Program-made: the position numbers and the translations under genes | Part shown: positions 1 to 5,360 of the stretch, one piece after another | How the letters are laid out: each line of letters starts with the position of its first letter | How positions within the stretch are numbered: the first letter of the stretch is position 1 | Assembly (NCBI GenBank): GCA_937896835.1 | Contig: CALBOJ010000021.1 | Location: 1-5,429, forward strand | Length of the DNA stretch: 5,429 nucleotides | Direction of reading: 5' to 3' | From: an uncultured Collinsella sp. | Lineage (GTDB): Bacteria > Actinomycetota > Coriobacteriia > Coriobacteriales > Coriobacteriaceae | The notes under the pieces: generated by a model | The model's database searches: none | Told to the model about the DNA's origin: nothing | The model's input: the letters and a program-made list of their open reading frames with translations, nothing else

Positions 1-472
1 GCATGCCCAGCACCAGGTTGCGCAGGCCCGCGACCGTGCCTTCCACGTCGGGGGCAGGCTGGTCGGCGTGCAGGTACGCCCAGTCCATCATAAAGGTGGC
101 CGACGACAGCGCACCGATGGCCAGTGCGTCGTCGGGGCACGAAAGCTCGACCTCAAAGACACGCTCGTCATGCTCGCTTACGCGCGTGCGGCCGCACGAG
201 ATGCTACCGGCAAGACCGGTCTCGTTCATGAGCTCGACCGTCACGTGCTCCAGCAGGTGGCAGAGCTCGGTCTGACCCATGCAGTCCTGGAACTCGCGGC
301 CGGAATCGCCCAGGCACAGGTGCTTGGCAATCGCCGGCACCAGGTAGTACACGCGCGCCGTGGCCTCGATATCCTCCGAGGTCATGAGCGGCATGCCGGG
401 GTTCACCAGCACGTGCGCGCAGATCTTGTCCTCGCTGACGGTGACCTTAAGGATGTTGAACAGGCCTGCCAT
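1..472 (-). CDS. Partial protein resembling the N-terminal domain of cyanophycin synthetase (3' end outside window)
   Basis: The reading frame is open from an ATG at 472 to the window edge, giving the first 157 residues (MAGLFNILKV...). The start is supported by an AGGGGAG ribosome binding site about 7 nt upstream. It lies only 24 nt after the stop of the CNNM gene, so the two are probably cotranscribed. The central part (residues about 60-115) has the order HLLEHVTVEL, a Gly, CGRTR, then a V-x-EVE strand and an Ala-rich helix. This matches, from memory, the xHxxEHVAxELQ...G...FGKTR...VVFEY pattern of the cyanophycin synthetase (CphA) N-terminal domain. The usual CphA start (MKILxxRxLRGPN) is absent, and the ATP-grasp and Mur-ligase domains would lie outside the window if they exist. 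It could be a full CphA-like enzyme or a stand-alone domain protein. That the gene is real is fairly certain; the family call is tentative. Confidence 0.72.
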   Translation of the reverse strand, partial: MAGLFNILKVTVSEDKICAHVLVNPGMPLMTSEDIEATARVYYLVPAIAKHLCLGDSGREFQDCMGQTELCHLLEHVTVELMNETGLAGSISCGRTRVSEHDERVFEVELSCPDDALAIGALSSATFMMDWAYLHADQPAPDVEGTVAGLRNLVLGM

Positions 473-490
473 AACTCTCCCCTACTCTTC
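473..490 (-). promoter_or_regulatory. Ribosome binding site of the CphA-domain-like gene
   Basis: Read on the minus strand, AGGGGAG lies about 7 nt before the ATG at 472. It sits within the short gap after the CNNM stop codon, which fits translation from a shared transcript. It supports this start for a gene that is cut by the window edge. Confidence 0.6.
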
Positions 491-496
491 CTTGTC

Positions 497-1870
497 CTAC
501 TCGTCGCCGTCGTGCGGATTCGCGGAACCCGCACCCGACGTCGTCGGCTCGTCTACCGAAGACTCGGAATCCTTCTTATCGGTTTCGGCCGGAGCAATCA
601 CGCGAATGAGCGAGATGCGCTGGCCACGCATCGACTGCACTTTAAACTTGTACCCCGCGACCTCAAACACCTCTCCGATGTCGGGCACCGAGTCGCAAAG
701 CTCCAAAATCCAGCCGGCGATGGTCTCATAATCATCGCTTTCCTCAAGCGGCCAACCAAGCTCAATCGCGTCATCGCACGAAAAACGCCCATCAACGAGC
801 CACTCGCGGCGCGAAAGGCGCGTGAGGTACTTGTTGTCGGGGTCGAACTCGTCCTCGATCTCGCCCACGATCTCCTCGACGATGTCCTCGATGGTGATGA
901 TGCCGGCCGTGCCGCCGTACTCATCCACGACGACCACGATCTGGTCGTGCGAGGTCTGCATCTCGGACAGCAGCGGCAGGATGTCCTTGGTGTCGGGCAC
1001 AAAGGTGGCGTCGCGCAAAAAGCCGGCGATGGGCTGGTCGCCCTTGCCATCGAGCGCGGGCTGGATCAGGTCCTTGATGTGCGCGATGCCCGCGACGTTG
1101 TCGGGGTCCTCGTGATAGACGGGGATGCGGCTGAAGCCGGTCTGGCGCATGGTGGATAGCACGCTGGCGACCGTCTCGTCGTCCTCGCACATGGTGGTGT
1201 CCACGCGCGGCACCATGACCTCGCGGGCAACGGTGTCGCCCAGGTCAAAGATCTCGTGGATCATGCGCTTTTCCTCGTCGAGCAGGTCGTCCTGCTCCGA
1301 GACCATGTACTTGATCTCTTCTTCCGAGACGTTCTGACGGTCGTCGGCACTCTTGATACGCAAGATGCGGGCCAGGCCATCGGAGCAAGCGCCAGTCAGC
1401 CACACGAGCGGACGGGCGATCTTCTGGAACACGGAAAGCGGGCCCACGACCTGCTTGGACACGCCCTCGGCATTGGCCAGGCCGATGCGCTTGGGGACGA
1501 GCTCGCCGATCACGATGGACACGAAGGCGACCGCGACGGTGATGATGACCGGCGCCAGGCCGCGCGCGATGGCGGAGAGCGGCGCGATGCCAAAGCTCAT
1601 GAGCCACGTGGCAAGCGGGTCGGACAGGCTCGTCGAGGCGACGGCGGACGAGGCGAAGCCCACGAGCGTGATGGCGACCTGGATGGTGGCGAGCAGCTGG
1701 TCGGAGTCGGCGGCCAGCTTAATGGCACGCTCGGCGCGCTTGTCGCCTTCCTCGGCCTCATGCTCCAGCACGGCGCGCTTGGCCGTGGTGAGCGCCATCT
1801 CGGACATAGAGAAGTAGCCGTTGATGAGGGTCAAAACGAGGGTAGTGATAAGGGAGATGGTTATGTCCAT
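497..1870 (-). CDS. CNNM/CBS/CorC_HlyC-domain membrane protein (hemolysin C/CorC family)
   Basis: A complete 457-residue protein with the normal architecture and length of the family. Residues about 1-190 form the CNNM transmembrane domain, with hydrophobic segments near 3-20, 60-80 and 95-122, the early motif NGYFSMSEMAL, and the conserved GELVPKR at 122-128. The linker FDLGDTVAREVMVPR (208-222) leads into a tandem CBS pair (about 215-335). The second CBS ends in the signature VVDEYGGTAGIITIEDIVEE (314-333). A CorC_HlyC domain follows (about 345-425), then an acidic, Ser/Thr-rich tail (about 430-457). Relatives are linked to Mg2+/Co2+ efflux or homeostasis, with the CBS pair sensing adenine nucleotides. 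The 'hemolysin' name is historical. The gene lies between an HlyIII-family gene (110 nt upstream) and a CphA-domain-like gene (24 nt downstream), probably on one transcript. The best Shine-Dalgarno, GGAGG at 1890-1886, is unusually far (15 nt) from the ATG, and no in-frame upstream start is visible. Confidence 0.95.
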   Translation of the reverse strand: MDITISLITTLVLTLINGYFSMSEMALTTAKRAVLEHEAEEGDKRAERAIKLAADSDQLLATIQVAITLVGFASSAVASTSLSDPLATWLMSFGIAPLSAIARGLAPVIITVAVAFVSIVIGELVPKRIGLANAEGVSKQVVGPLSVFQKIARPLVWLTGACSDGLARILRIKSADDRQNVSEEEIKYMVSEQDDLLDEEKRMIHEIFDLGDTVAREVMVPRVDTTMCEDDETVASVLSTMRQTGFSRIPVYHEDPDNVAGIAHIKDLIQPALDGKGDQPIAGFLRDATFVPDTKDILPLLSEMQTSHDQIVVVVDEYGGTAGIITIEDIVEEIVGEIEDEFDPDNKYLTRLSRREWLVDGRFSCDDAIELGWPLEESDDYETIAGWILELCDSVPDIGEVFEVAGYKFKVQSMRGQRISLIRVIAPAETDKKDSESSVDEPTTSGAGSANPHDGDE

Positions 1871-1890
1871 CGGGAGTTTCTCGAACCTCC
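1871..1890 (-). promoter_or_regulatory. Distant Shine-Dalgarno inside a small hairpin upstream of the CNNM gene
   Basis: Minus-strand GGAGG (1890-1886) is the only strong ribosome binding site before the ATG at 1870, but it is 15 nt away. Four of its bases can pair with CUCC at 1876-1873. After one mismatch, UU/AA pairs continue the stem around a CGAG loop. The hairpin is weak (4+2 bp), but it would cover the binding site or shorten its effective distance to the start codon. The pairing is seen in the sequence; any regulatory role is inference. Confidence 0.35.
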
Positions 1891-1980
1891 AAGATTCGGG
1901 ACGTCAGGTCAAAACGTTGATGACGGATACGGCAATTGCACCGGCGCCCAAACGAGGACGCGGGCGCGCAGGCGCGGTCG

Positions 1981-2664
1981 CTAGATTACGAAGAGAATCA
2001 CCGCCATGAACTGGAAGATGCTGCCGGCGAGCACCCACAAGTGGAAAACACTGTGCAGATAGCGCACGTTTTTGGCGATATAGAACGGCACGCCCACGGT
2101 GTAGCACACGCCGCCGACGGCGAGCAGGGCAAGCGCCACGGGGTTCAGCAGCGCCACGAGTGCGGGCAGTTTAAAGACAACGAGCCAGCCCATCAGCAGA
2201 TAGACCAGGCCGCTTACCCAGTGCGGCTGGCGCTCGCGCATAAAGCACTCGAGGGCAATGCCGATAATGGCGATGGCCCATACGGCGAAGAACAGCGCAG
2301 CGCCGCCGTCGTTTGCGAGCGTGATGAGGCAAAACGGCGTATAGCTGCCGGCTATGAGCAGGTAGATGCAGCTGTGGTCGATGATGCGGAACACGCGCTT
2401 GGCGCGCGCGGGTTGAATCGCATGGTAGAGCGTGGAGGCTAGGTACTCGAGGATGATGCTGACGCCATAGACAATTGCCGCGGCCATGTGGGCCGGGCCA
2501 CCGCCGCGCAGGGCAGCGAATACGATCAGGAGCACCAGGCCCGCGATACCCAGCAGACAGCCGACACCATGGGTGACGGAGTTCATGATCTCCTCGCCCA
2601 CCGTGTAGTGCGGAACGGCCGCGGCCTTGGGTCGCGGCTTGGAACTGTCGCTCGAATCGGACAT
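1981..2664 (-). CDS. Hemolysin III (HlyIII/TrhA, PAQR-like) family membrane protein
   Basis: A 227-residue, seven-helix integral membrane protein of normal family length. After a Ser/Pro/Lys-rich cytoplasmic N-terminus come GEEIMNSVTHGVG (23-35), then ASTLYHA (76-82), RIIDHSCIYLLIAGSYTP (93-110) and, near the C-terminus, HSVFHLWVLAGS (204-215). H81, D96, H204 and H208 match the spacing of the metal-ligand set (H, D, HxxxH) shared by HlyIII, PAQR/adiponectin receptors and alkaline ceramidases. A metal-dependent membrane hydrolase fold is therefore likely; the substrate is unknown. I chose the ATG at 2664 because GGAGG (2680-2676) lies 11 nt upstream. A TTG at 2682 would add six residues, but it overlaps that binding site and has no good site of its own. 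It is the first gene of a likely three-gene leftward unit and is divergent from the alpha/beta hydrolase. Bacterial members are named for a Bacillus cereus hemolysin; haemolytic activity should not be assumed. Confidence 0.93.
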   Translation of the reverse strand: MSDSSDSSKPRPKAAAVPHYTVGEEIMNSVTHGVGCLLGIAGLVLLIVFAALRGGGPAHMAAAIVYGVSIILEYLASTLYHAIQPARAKRVFRIIDHSCIYLLIAGSYTPFCLITLANDGGAALFFAVWAIAIIGIALECFMRERQPHWVSGLVYLLMGWLVVFKLPALVALLNPVALALLAVGGVCYTVGVPFYIAKNVRYLHSVFHLWVLAGSIFQFMAVILFVI

Positions 2665-2693
2665 GCCGGTTACATCCTCCAACGTAAAGAGTT

Positions 2694-2732
2694 CTCAACA
2701 CTATATCAAAGCGTCTGGGTGCGTGCGAAATT
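2694..2732 (-). promoter_or_regulatory. Candidate promoter of the HlyIII-family gene
   Basis: On the minus strand, TATAGT near 2703-2698 (four to five matches to TATAAT) lies about 18 nt after TTCGCA (four of six matches to TTGACA). The predicted start would leave a leader of about 30 nt before the ATG at 2664. An alternative pair, TTGATA-17-TACGTT, overlaps it slightly downstream but has a worse -10. This is a weak match, and the only AT-rich promoter-like stretch upstream of the gene. Confidence 0.35.
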
Positions 2733-2770
2733 TGCACCATACGTGACCCTTTGTTTACCCATTCTTTGCC

Positions 2771-2786
2771 TGTTGACGCATCAACG
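2771..2786. promoter_or_regulatory. Operator-like dyad 1 (over the -35)
   Basis: TGTTGACGCATCAACG is a dyad with half-sites GTTGA and TCAAC around a 4-bp centre. It matches dyad 2 (2816-2831) at 13 of 16 positions. It covers the -35 hexamer, where a bound repressor would block RNA polymerase. GTTGA/TCAAC half-sites are used by some MarR-family repressors (MexR is the one I recall). No regulator gene is in the window, so the protein is unknown. Confidence 0.55.
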
Positions 2787-2801
2787 GCGAACGTCCATAA
2801 T
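2773..2801 (+). promoter_or_regulatory. Sigma70-type promoter of the alpha/beta hydrolase gene
   Basis: TTGACG (2773-2778, five of six) and CATAAT (2796-2801, five of six) are separated by exactly 17 nt. Transcription would start near 2808 and give a leader of about 43 nt. The -35 lies inside one 16-bp dyad, and an inverted repeat covers the -10 and start point, so the promoter is probably repressed by a DNA-binding protein. Confidence 0.7.
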
Positions 2802-2813
2802 GCGCTTGCATTA
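2798..2813. repeat. Inverted repeat TAATGC-N4-GCATTA over the -10 and start point
   Basis: Perfect 6-bp arms (2798-2803 and 2808-2813) flank GCTT. The right arm continues as GCATTAA, the same motif found in the right half of dyad 2 exactly 15 bp further on. The repeat overlaps the -10 hexamer and the predicted transcription start. Confidence 0.5.
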
Positions 2814-2815
2814 AA

Positions 2816-2831
2816 TGTTGATGCATTAACA
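2816..2831. promoter_or_regulatory. Operator-like dyad 2 (in the leader)
   Basis: TGTTGATGCATTAACA is a near-perfect palindrome around ATGCAT with one imperfect pair. It lies 45 bp (centre to centre) downstream of dyad 1, within the predicted leader and 6 nt before the Shine-Dalgarno. Two related dyads bracketing one promoter suggest cooperative repression. Confidence 0.55.
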
Positions 2832-2837
2832 TCTTAT

Positions 2838-2842
2838 AGGAG
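2838..2842 (+). promoter_or_regulatory. Ribosome binding site of the alpha/beta hydrolase gene
   Basis: AGGAG ends 8 nt before the ATG at 2851, an ideal distance. It fixes the start, and places it directly before the basic N-terminus and hydrophobic anchor. Confidence 0.8.
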
Positions 2843-2850
2843 AATACCGC

Positions 2851-3816
2851 ATGGCTCAAAACGCACATTCCCATCGAAAGCTCAAGATAGCCGGCATCGT
2901 TGCACTGGTGGTTGTCATTGCGCTGCTCGGATTTGCCGGCAACTTTCTGTTTGACTTCGCGCTGAATCCCCGCGCGCCATACACCATGAAGATGATGCAG
3001 GACGGCAAGGACGACAAAGAAAGTGAGCAGCCGGATGCCGAGGGAACCGAGGCGCGGGCATGGTTTAAAGAGAACCGCGAGAGCAGCAGCCTCACCGCAG
3101 ATGACGGAACCGAACTTGCCGCTTGGTATTTTGCCGCCCCAGAGAGCACGCACAATTACGCTATCTGCCTACACGGATACACCGATGAGCCCATCGGCAT
3201 GGCCCGATACGTCAAACGATTCCACGACCGCGGCATGAACGTACTCGCACCCGCCGCCCGCGCCCACGAGCGCTCCGGCGGCGACTATATCGGCATGGGT
3301 TGGCCCGAGCGGCTCGATGTCGTTGCATGGATTGGGCGGATCGTTCAGGCTGACCCCGAGGCGCGCATCCTGGTCTTTGGCGAGTCGATGGGTGCGGCAA
3401 CCGCCATGGACGTCGCGGGGGAATCTCTGCCCGCAAACGTGAAATGCATTATCGAGGACTGTGGTTATACGAGTGTTTGGGACGAGTTTTCTCTGCAGCT
3501 CAAGGACGTGTTCGGGCTGCCCAGCTTTCCCTTGCTCGATGTAGCAAACTTGGTGTGCAACGTGCGCGCGGGCTACGACTTTCATAAGGCGAGCAGTGTG
3601 GAGCAACTCAAACACGCGACGGTTCCCATGCTGTTTATCCACGGCGACCAGGACACCTTTGTGCCGTACGACATGCTCGACCAAAACTACGACGCGTGCG
3701 CCAGCAAGGTCAAGCAAAAGCTCACCATCCATGGCGCCACCCACGCCAAGAGTGCGCAAGTTAACCCCGAGCTCTACTGGAACACGGTCGACGACTTCCT
3801 CGACGAGTATTTTTAG
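2851..3816 (+). CDS. Membrane-anchored alpha/beta hydrolase (serine hydrolase, YqkD/BEM46-like)
   Basis: A complete 321-residue protein. A basic N-terminus (HSHRKLK) precedes one hydrophobic helix at about 12-34 with no lipobox. It is therefore probably anchored in the membrane with the enzyme domain outside. A charged linker (about 47-75) leads to the alpha/beta-hydrolase domain. LHGYTDEP (107-114) is the oxyanion-hole region and DYIGMGWPERLDV (145-157) is typical of the subfamily. GESMG (177-181) gives the nucleophile S179, HGDQDTFVP (264-272) the acid D268, and GATHAKS (295-301) the catalytic H298, so the triad is complete. The substrate cannot be told from sequence; an esterase or lipase-like activity on an ester or amide is likely. 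The segment normally reading RxHGxS is APAARAHERSGG here, with Glu in place of the usual Gly. It appears monocistronic, with its own promoter, operators and terminator. Confidence 0.93.
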   Translation: MAQNAHSHRKLKIAGIVALVVVIALLGFAGNFLFDFALNPRAPYTMKMMQDGKDDKESEQPDAEGTEARAWFKENRESSSLTADDGTELAAWYFAAPESTHNYAICLHGYTDEPIGMARYVKRFHDRGMNVLAPAARAHERSGGDYIGMGWPERLDVVAWIGRIVQADPEARILVFGESMGAATAMDVAGESLPANVKCIIEDCGYTSVWDEFSLQLKDVFGLPSFPLLDVANLVCNVRAGYDFHKASSVEQLKHATVPMLFIHGDQDTFVPYDMLDQNYDACASKVKQKLTIHGATHAKSAQVNPELYWNTVDDFLDEYF

Positions 3817-3861
3817 GCAAATAGTACGGTTTACTGGTCTATCTGACCCCTAGCACTTCCG

Positions 3862-3900
3862 AAAATCCGCCCGCGAGCTTTGTGCTCGCGGGCGGCTTTT
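3862..3900. terminator. Strong bidirectional rho-independent terminator
   Basis: A perfect 12-bp GC-rich stem (CCGCCCGCGAGC at 3867-3878 with GCTCGCGGGCGG at 3884-3895) closes a 5-nt loop TTTGT. It is followed by CTTTTGCT on the plus strand and, read in reverse, by ATTTTC. AAAA on the left faces TTTT on the right, so it can end transcripts from both sides. It lies 50 nt after the hydrolase stop codon and 52 nt after the stop of the convergent DUF362 gene. Confidence 0.9.
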
Positions 3901-3947
3901 GCTCAACTAACGCTACAAAGGCGCTTGATATGTCCAATAACTAGGTG

Positions 3948-5153
3948 CTATTTGACCTCGATGAGCTCGTACTTGCTCGTGCCCAGGCCGATCTTCTCGG
4001 CATGCGCGATGCACGCGCGCCAGTCGGTGTCGGGATGCGTGATGCAGAAGGGATCCTTGGCCTGCTCGCCCTCCAGATGCTCGTGATTATGCTCCATCTT
4101 GGCCGCGCTGTCGGTAAGCTCGGTGTTAGGCAGCGGCTCGGATGCCAGGACGGCATCGGCACAGGCCTGATCGATGGCGACCGGGTCGAAGCTCGCGAAC
4201 ATGCCGATATCGTTGACGATAGGCGTGTCGTTTTCGGGATGGCAGTCGCAGTTGGGGCTGATATCCATGGCAAGCGAGATGTGGAAGCTCGGGCGGCCGT
4301 CGACGACGGCTTTGGTGTACTCGGCGATCTTGTAGTTGAGTACGTCGGCCGCGGCATCATAGTCGGGCTTGATGCAGTCCTGGTTGCACGCCGCAATGCA
4401 GCGTCCGCAGCCCACGCAGCGATCGTGGTCGATGGCAGCCACGTGAACCGTGCGAGTGCTGCCGTTGGCAAGCTCGCGCTCACGCGTACCGTCAAACGTG
4501 ATGGCGCTGTGCGCGCATATCTTCTCGCAGGCACGGCAGCCAACGCAGTTGGTGGTATCGACGCTCGGCTTGCCAGCGGCGTGCTGCTCCATCTTGCCGG
4601 CACGGCTACCGCCGCCCATACCCAGGTTCTTCATGGCACCGCCAAAGCCGGCCTGCTCATGGCCCTTAAAGTGGGTGAGGCTAATCACGATGTCGGCATC
4701 CATGAGTGCCTGGCCGATCTTTGCCTCGCGCACGTACTCGCCGCCCTCGACCGGGACGAGCGCCTCGTCGGTGCCCTTGAGGCCGTCGGCGATGATGATC
4801 TGGCAGCCCGTGGCGTACGGGGTAAAGCCGTTCTGGTAGGCGGTGTCGATGTGCTCGAGCGCATTTTTGCGGCTACCCACATAGAGCGTGTTGCAGTCGG
4901 TAAGGAAGGGCTTGCCGCCCAGCTCCTTCACGACGTCCGCGACGGCTCGGGCGTAGTTGGGGCGCAAAAAGCTCAGGTTGCCCAGCTCACCAAAGTGAAT
5001 CTTGATGGCGACAAACTTGTTCTCAAAGTCGATCCGCTCGATACCAGCGCGGCGGATGAGGCGCTTGAGCTTGTCGAGCTGGCTCTCGCGAGCATGCGTG
5101 CGCAGGTTGGTGAAGTACACCTTTGCCGGTGCTGCGGGTGCGGTTGCGGTCAT
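3948..5153 (-). CDS. DUF362 domain-containing protein with two [4Fe-4S] ferredoxin motifs
   Basis: A complete 401-residue protein of normal family length. The DUF362 region (about 45-185) contains KIHFGELGN (51-59), FLTDCNTLYVGSR (83-95), ISLTHFKGHEQAGFGGAMKN (157-176) and a Gly-rich NLGMGGGSRAGK. A 2x[4Fe-4S] ferredoxin insert follows, with cysteines 203, 206, 209, 213 and 246, 249, 252, 256. The first cluster motif ends CAHS rather than the usual CP. DUF362 sequence resumes with MDISPNCDCH (296-305) and SFDPVAIDQAC (321-331), and the protein ends in a His/Glu-rich stretch (353-363) and a short tail. No signal peptide or membrane helix is seen, so it is probably a cytoplasmic redox or electron-transfer protein. 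The partner and reaction are unknown. The start is backed by GAGGGG 8 nt upstream. It stands alone and ends at the shared bidirectional terminator. Confidence 0.95.
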   Translation of the reverse strand: MTATAPAAPAKVYFTNLRTHARESQLDKLKRLIRRAGIERIDFENKFVAIKIHFGELGNLSFLRPNYARAVADVVKELGGKPFLTDCNTLYVGSRKNALEHIDTAYQNGFTPYATGCQIIIADGLKGTDEALVPVEGGEYVREAKIGQALMDADIVISLTHFKGHEQAGFGGAMKNLGMGGGSRAGKMEQHAAGKPSVDTTNCVGCRACEKICAHSAITFDGTRERELANGSTRTVHVAAIDHDRCVGCGRCIAACNQDCIKPDYDAAADVLNYKIAEYTKAVVDGRPSFHISLAMDISPNCDCHPENDTPIVNDIGMFASFDPVAIDQACADAVLASEPLPNTELTDSAAKMEHNHEHLEGEQAKDPFCITHPDTDWRACIAHAEKIGLGTSKYELIEVK

Positions 5154-5161
5154 AGATCTAT

Positions 5162-5167
5162 CCCCTC
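5162..5167 (-). promoter_or_regulatory. Ribosome binding site of the DUF362 gene
   Basis: Minus-strand GAGGGG ends 8 nt before the ATG at 5153. The spacing is good and no competing in-frame start exists nearby, so this start is secure. Confidence 0.7.
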
Positions 5168-5195
5168 GGTCTATATGGCGTTACAGACATAGAGG

Positions 5196-5226
5196 ATGGT
5201 ACCCGTTGAAGTGGGGTTGAAGTCAA
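5196..5226 (-). promoter_or_regulatory. Weak candidate promoter of the DUF362 gene
   Basis: On the minus strand TTGACT (5226-5221, five of six) is followed after 19 nt by TACCAT (5201-5196, four of six). The long spacer and poor -10 suggest that an activator may be needed. The tandem repeats at 5205-5223 occupy the spacer. No better pair is visible between the gene and the palindromic repeat. Confidence 0.35.
5205..5223. repeat. Tandem direct repeat GTTGAAGT x2, 11-bp period
   Basis: GTTGAAGT occurs at 5205-5212 and 5216-5223, separated by GGG. Read towards the DUF362 gene this is ACTTCAAC-CCC-ACTTCAAC. Two identical 8-mers one helical turn apart are the classic layout for an OmpR/PhoB-type response regulator dimer, and they sit in the promoter region. 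The repeat is plain in the sequence; the regulator is unknown. Confidence 0.5.
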
Positions 5227-5246
5227 GCGCAACGCCGAGTCGCTAG

Positions 5247-5324
5247 GCACTCATTGGGGACAGACTTAAATGAGTGCTTGCCGCCCGGCCAGCGAGCCGG
5301 CGATCCGGCAAAGACTGTCCCCAA
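5247..5324. repeat. Palindromic intergenic repeat with GGGGACAG/CTGTCCCC arms (REP/RAYT-like)
   Basis: TTGGGGACAGACTT (5254-5267) faces AAGACTGTCCCCAA (5311-5324): 14-nt arms with one mismatch. Inside, TTGCCG (5278-5283) pairs with CGGCAA (5306-5311, sharing one base with the outer arm) and CCGGC (5285-5289) with GCCGG (5296-5300), making one long stem-loop. A second hairpin, GCACTCATT (5247-5255) with AATGAGTGC (5269-5277), overlaps the left arm. I recall GGGGACAG...CTGTCCCC repeats as common between genes in Coriobacteriia and around Y1 (REP-associated tyrosine) transposases; that is memory, not a search. No transposase is encoded here. The T-runs needed for a terminator are missing. Confidence 0.65.
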
Positions 5325-5336
5325 CGACTAGTCGTT
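5323..5336. repeat. 14-bp perfect palindrome abutting the repeat
   Basis: AACGACTAGTCGTT is self-complementary over all 14 bases and centred on CTAG. It overlaps the last two bases of the outer repeat arm. Another CTAG lies at 5243-5246, just outside the left end. It may be part of the element's boundary or a protein site. Confidence 0.45.
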
Positions 5337-5360
5337 TAAGAACGTCCATTACAGTCGAAA

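Larger units (their letters stand above)
1..2664 (-). other. Probable leftward transcription unit: HlyIII - CNNM/CorC - CphA-domain-like
   Basis: Three same-strand genes are separated by 110 nt and 24 nt. Neither gap shows a GC hairpin followed by a T-run. The 110-nt gap (1871-1980) holds only a short GC-rich stretch next to the upstream stop codon and no convincing promoter. The weak TTGGGC-16-TATCCG pair there is poor at the -10. Cotranscription is inferred from spacing and orientation, and is surest for the last two genes. Confidence 0.5.

Noticed and set aside
68..1159. Plus-strand reading frame (363 aa) across the CphA-like and CNNM genes
   Set aside because: It spans the boundary of two well-supported minus-strand genes, has biased composition and no recognisable domain.
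1871..1890. tRNA T-arm-like GGTTCGAGAAACTCC on the minus strand
   Set aside because: No acceptor, D or anticodon arms surround it, and the stem has a mismatch.
1256..1984. Plus-strand reading frame (242 aa) opposite the CNNM gene
   Set aside because: Its product is a repetitive Gly/Asp/Arg/His-rich shadow of the transmembrane domain, without a ribosome binding site.
497..2664. Haemolysin or virulence locus
   Set aside because: The names derive from early members; the domains here are a PAQR-like membrane protein and a CNNM/CBS protein, both widespread in harmless bacteria.
2670..2675. Start-stop ATGTAA directly after the Shine-Dalgarno of the HlyIII gene
   Set aside because: It touches the GGAGG with no spacing, so a ribosome is unlikely to use it; probably chance.
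2665..2682. TTG start six codons upstream for the HlyIII gene
   Set aside because: The TTG overlaps the GGAGG that serves the ATG at 2664 and has no good binding site of its own.
3945..5192. Long plus-strand reading frame (415 aa) opposite the DUF362 gene
   Set aside because: It is a GC-bias shadow: low-complexity Ala/Val/Arg/Asp-rich product, no ribosome binding site, and the opposite strand carries clear ferredoxin and DUF362 motifs.
5247..5324. Rho-independent terminator or CRISPR repeat
   Set aside because: The hairpin has no T-run on either side, and there is a single unit with no regularly spaced copies.
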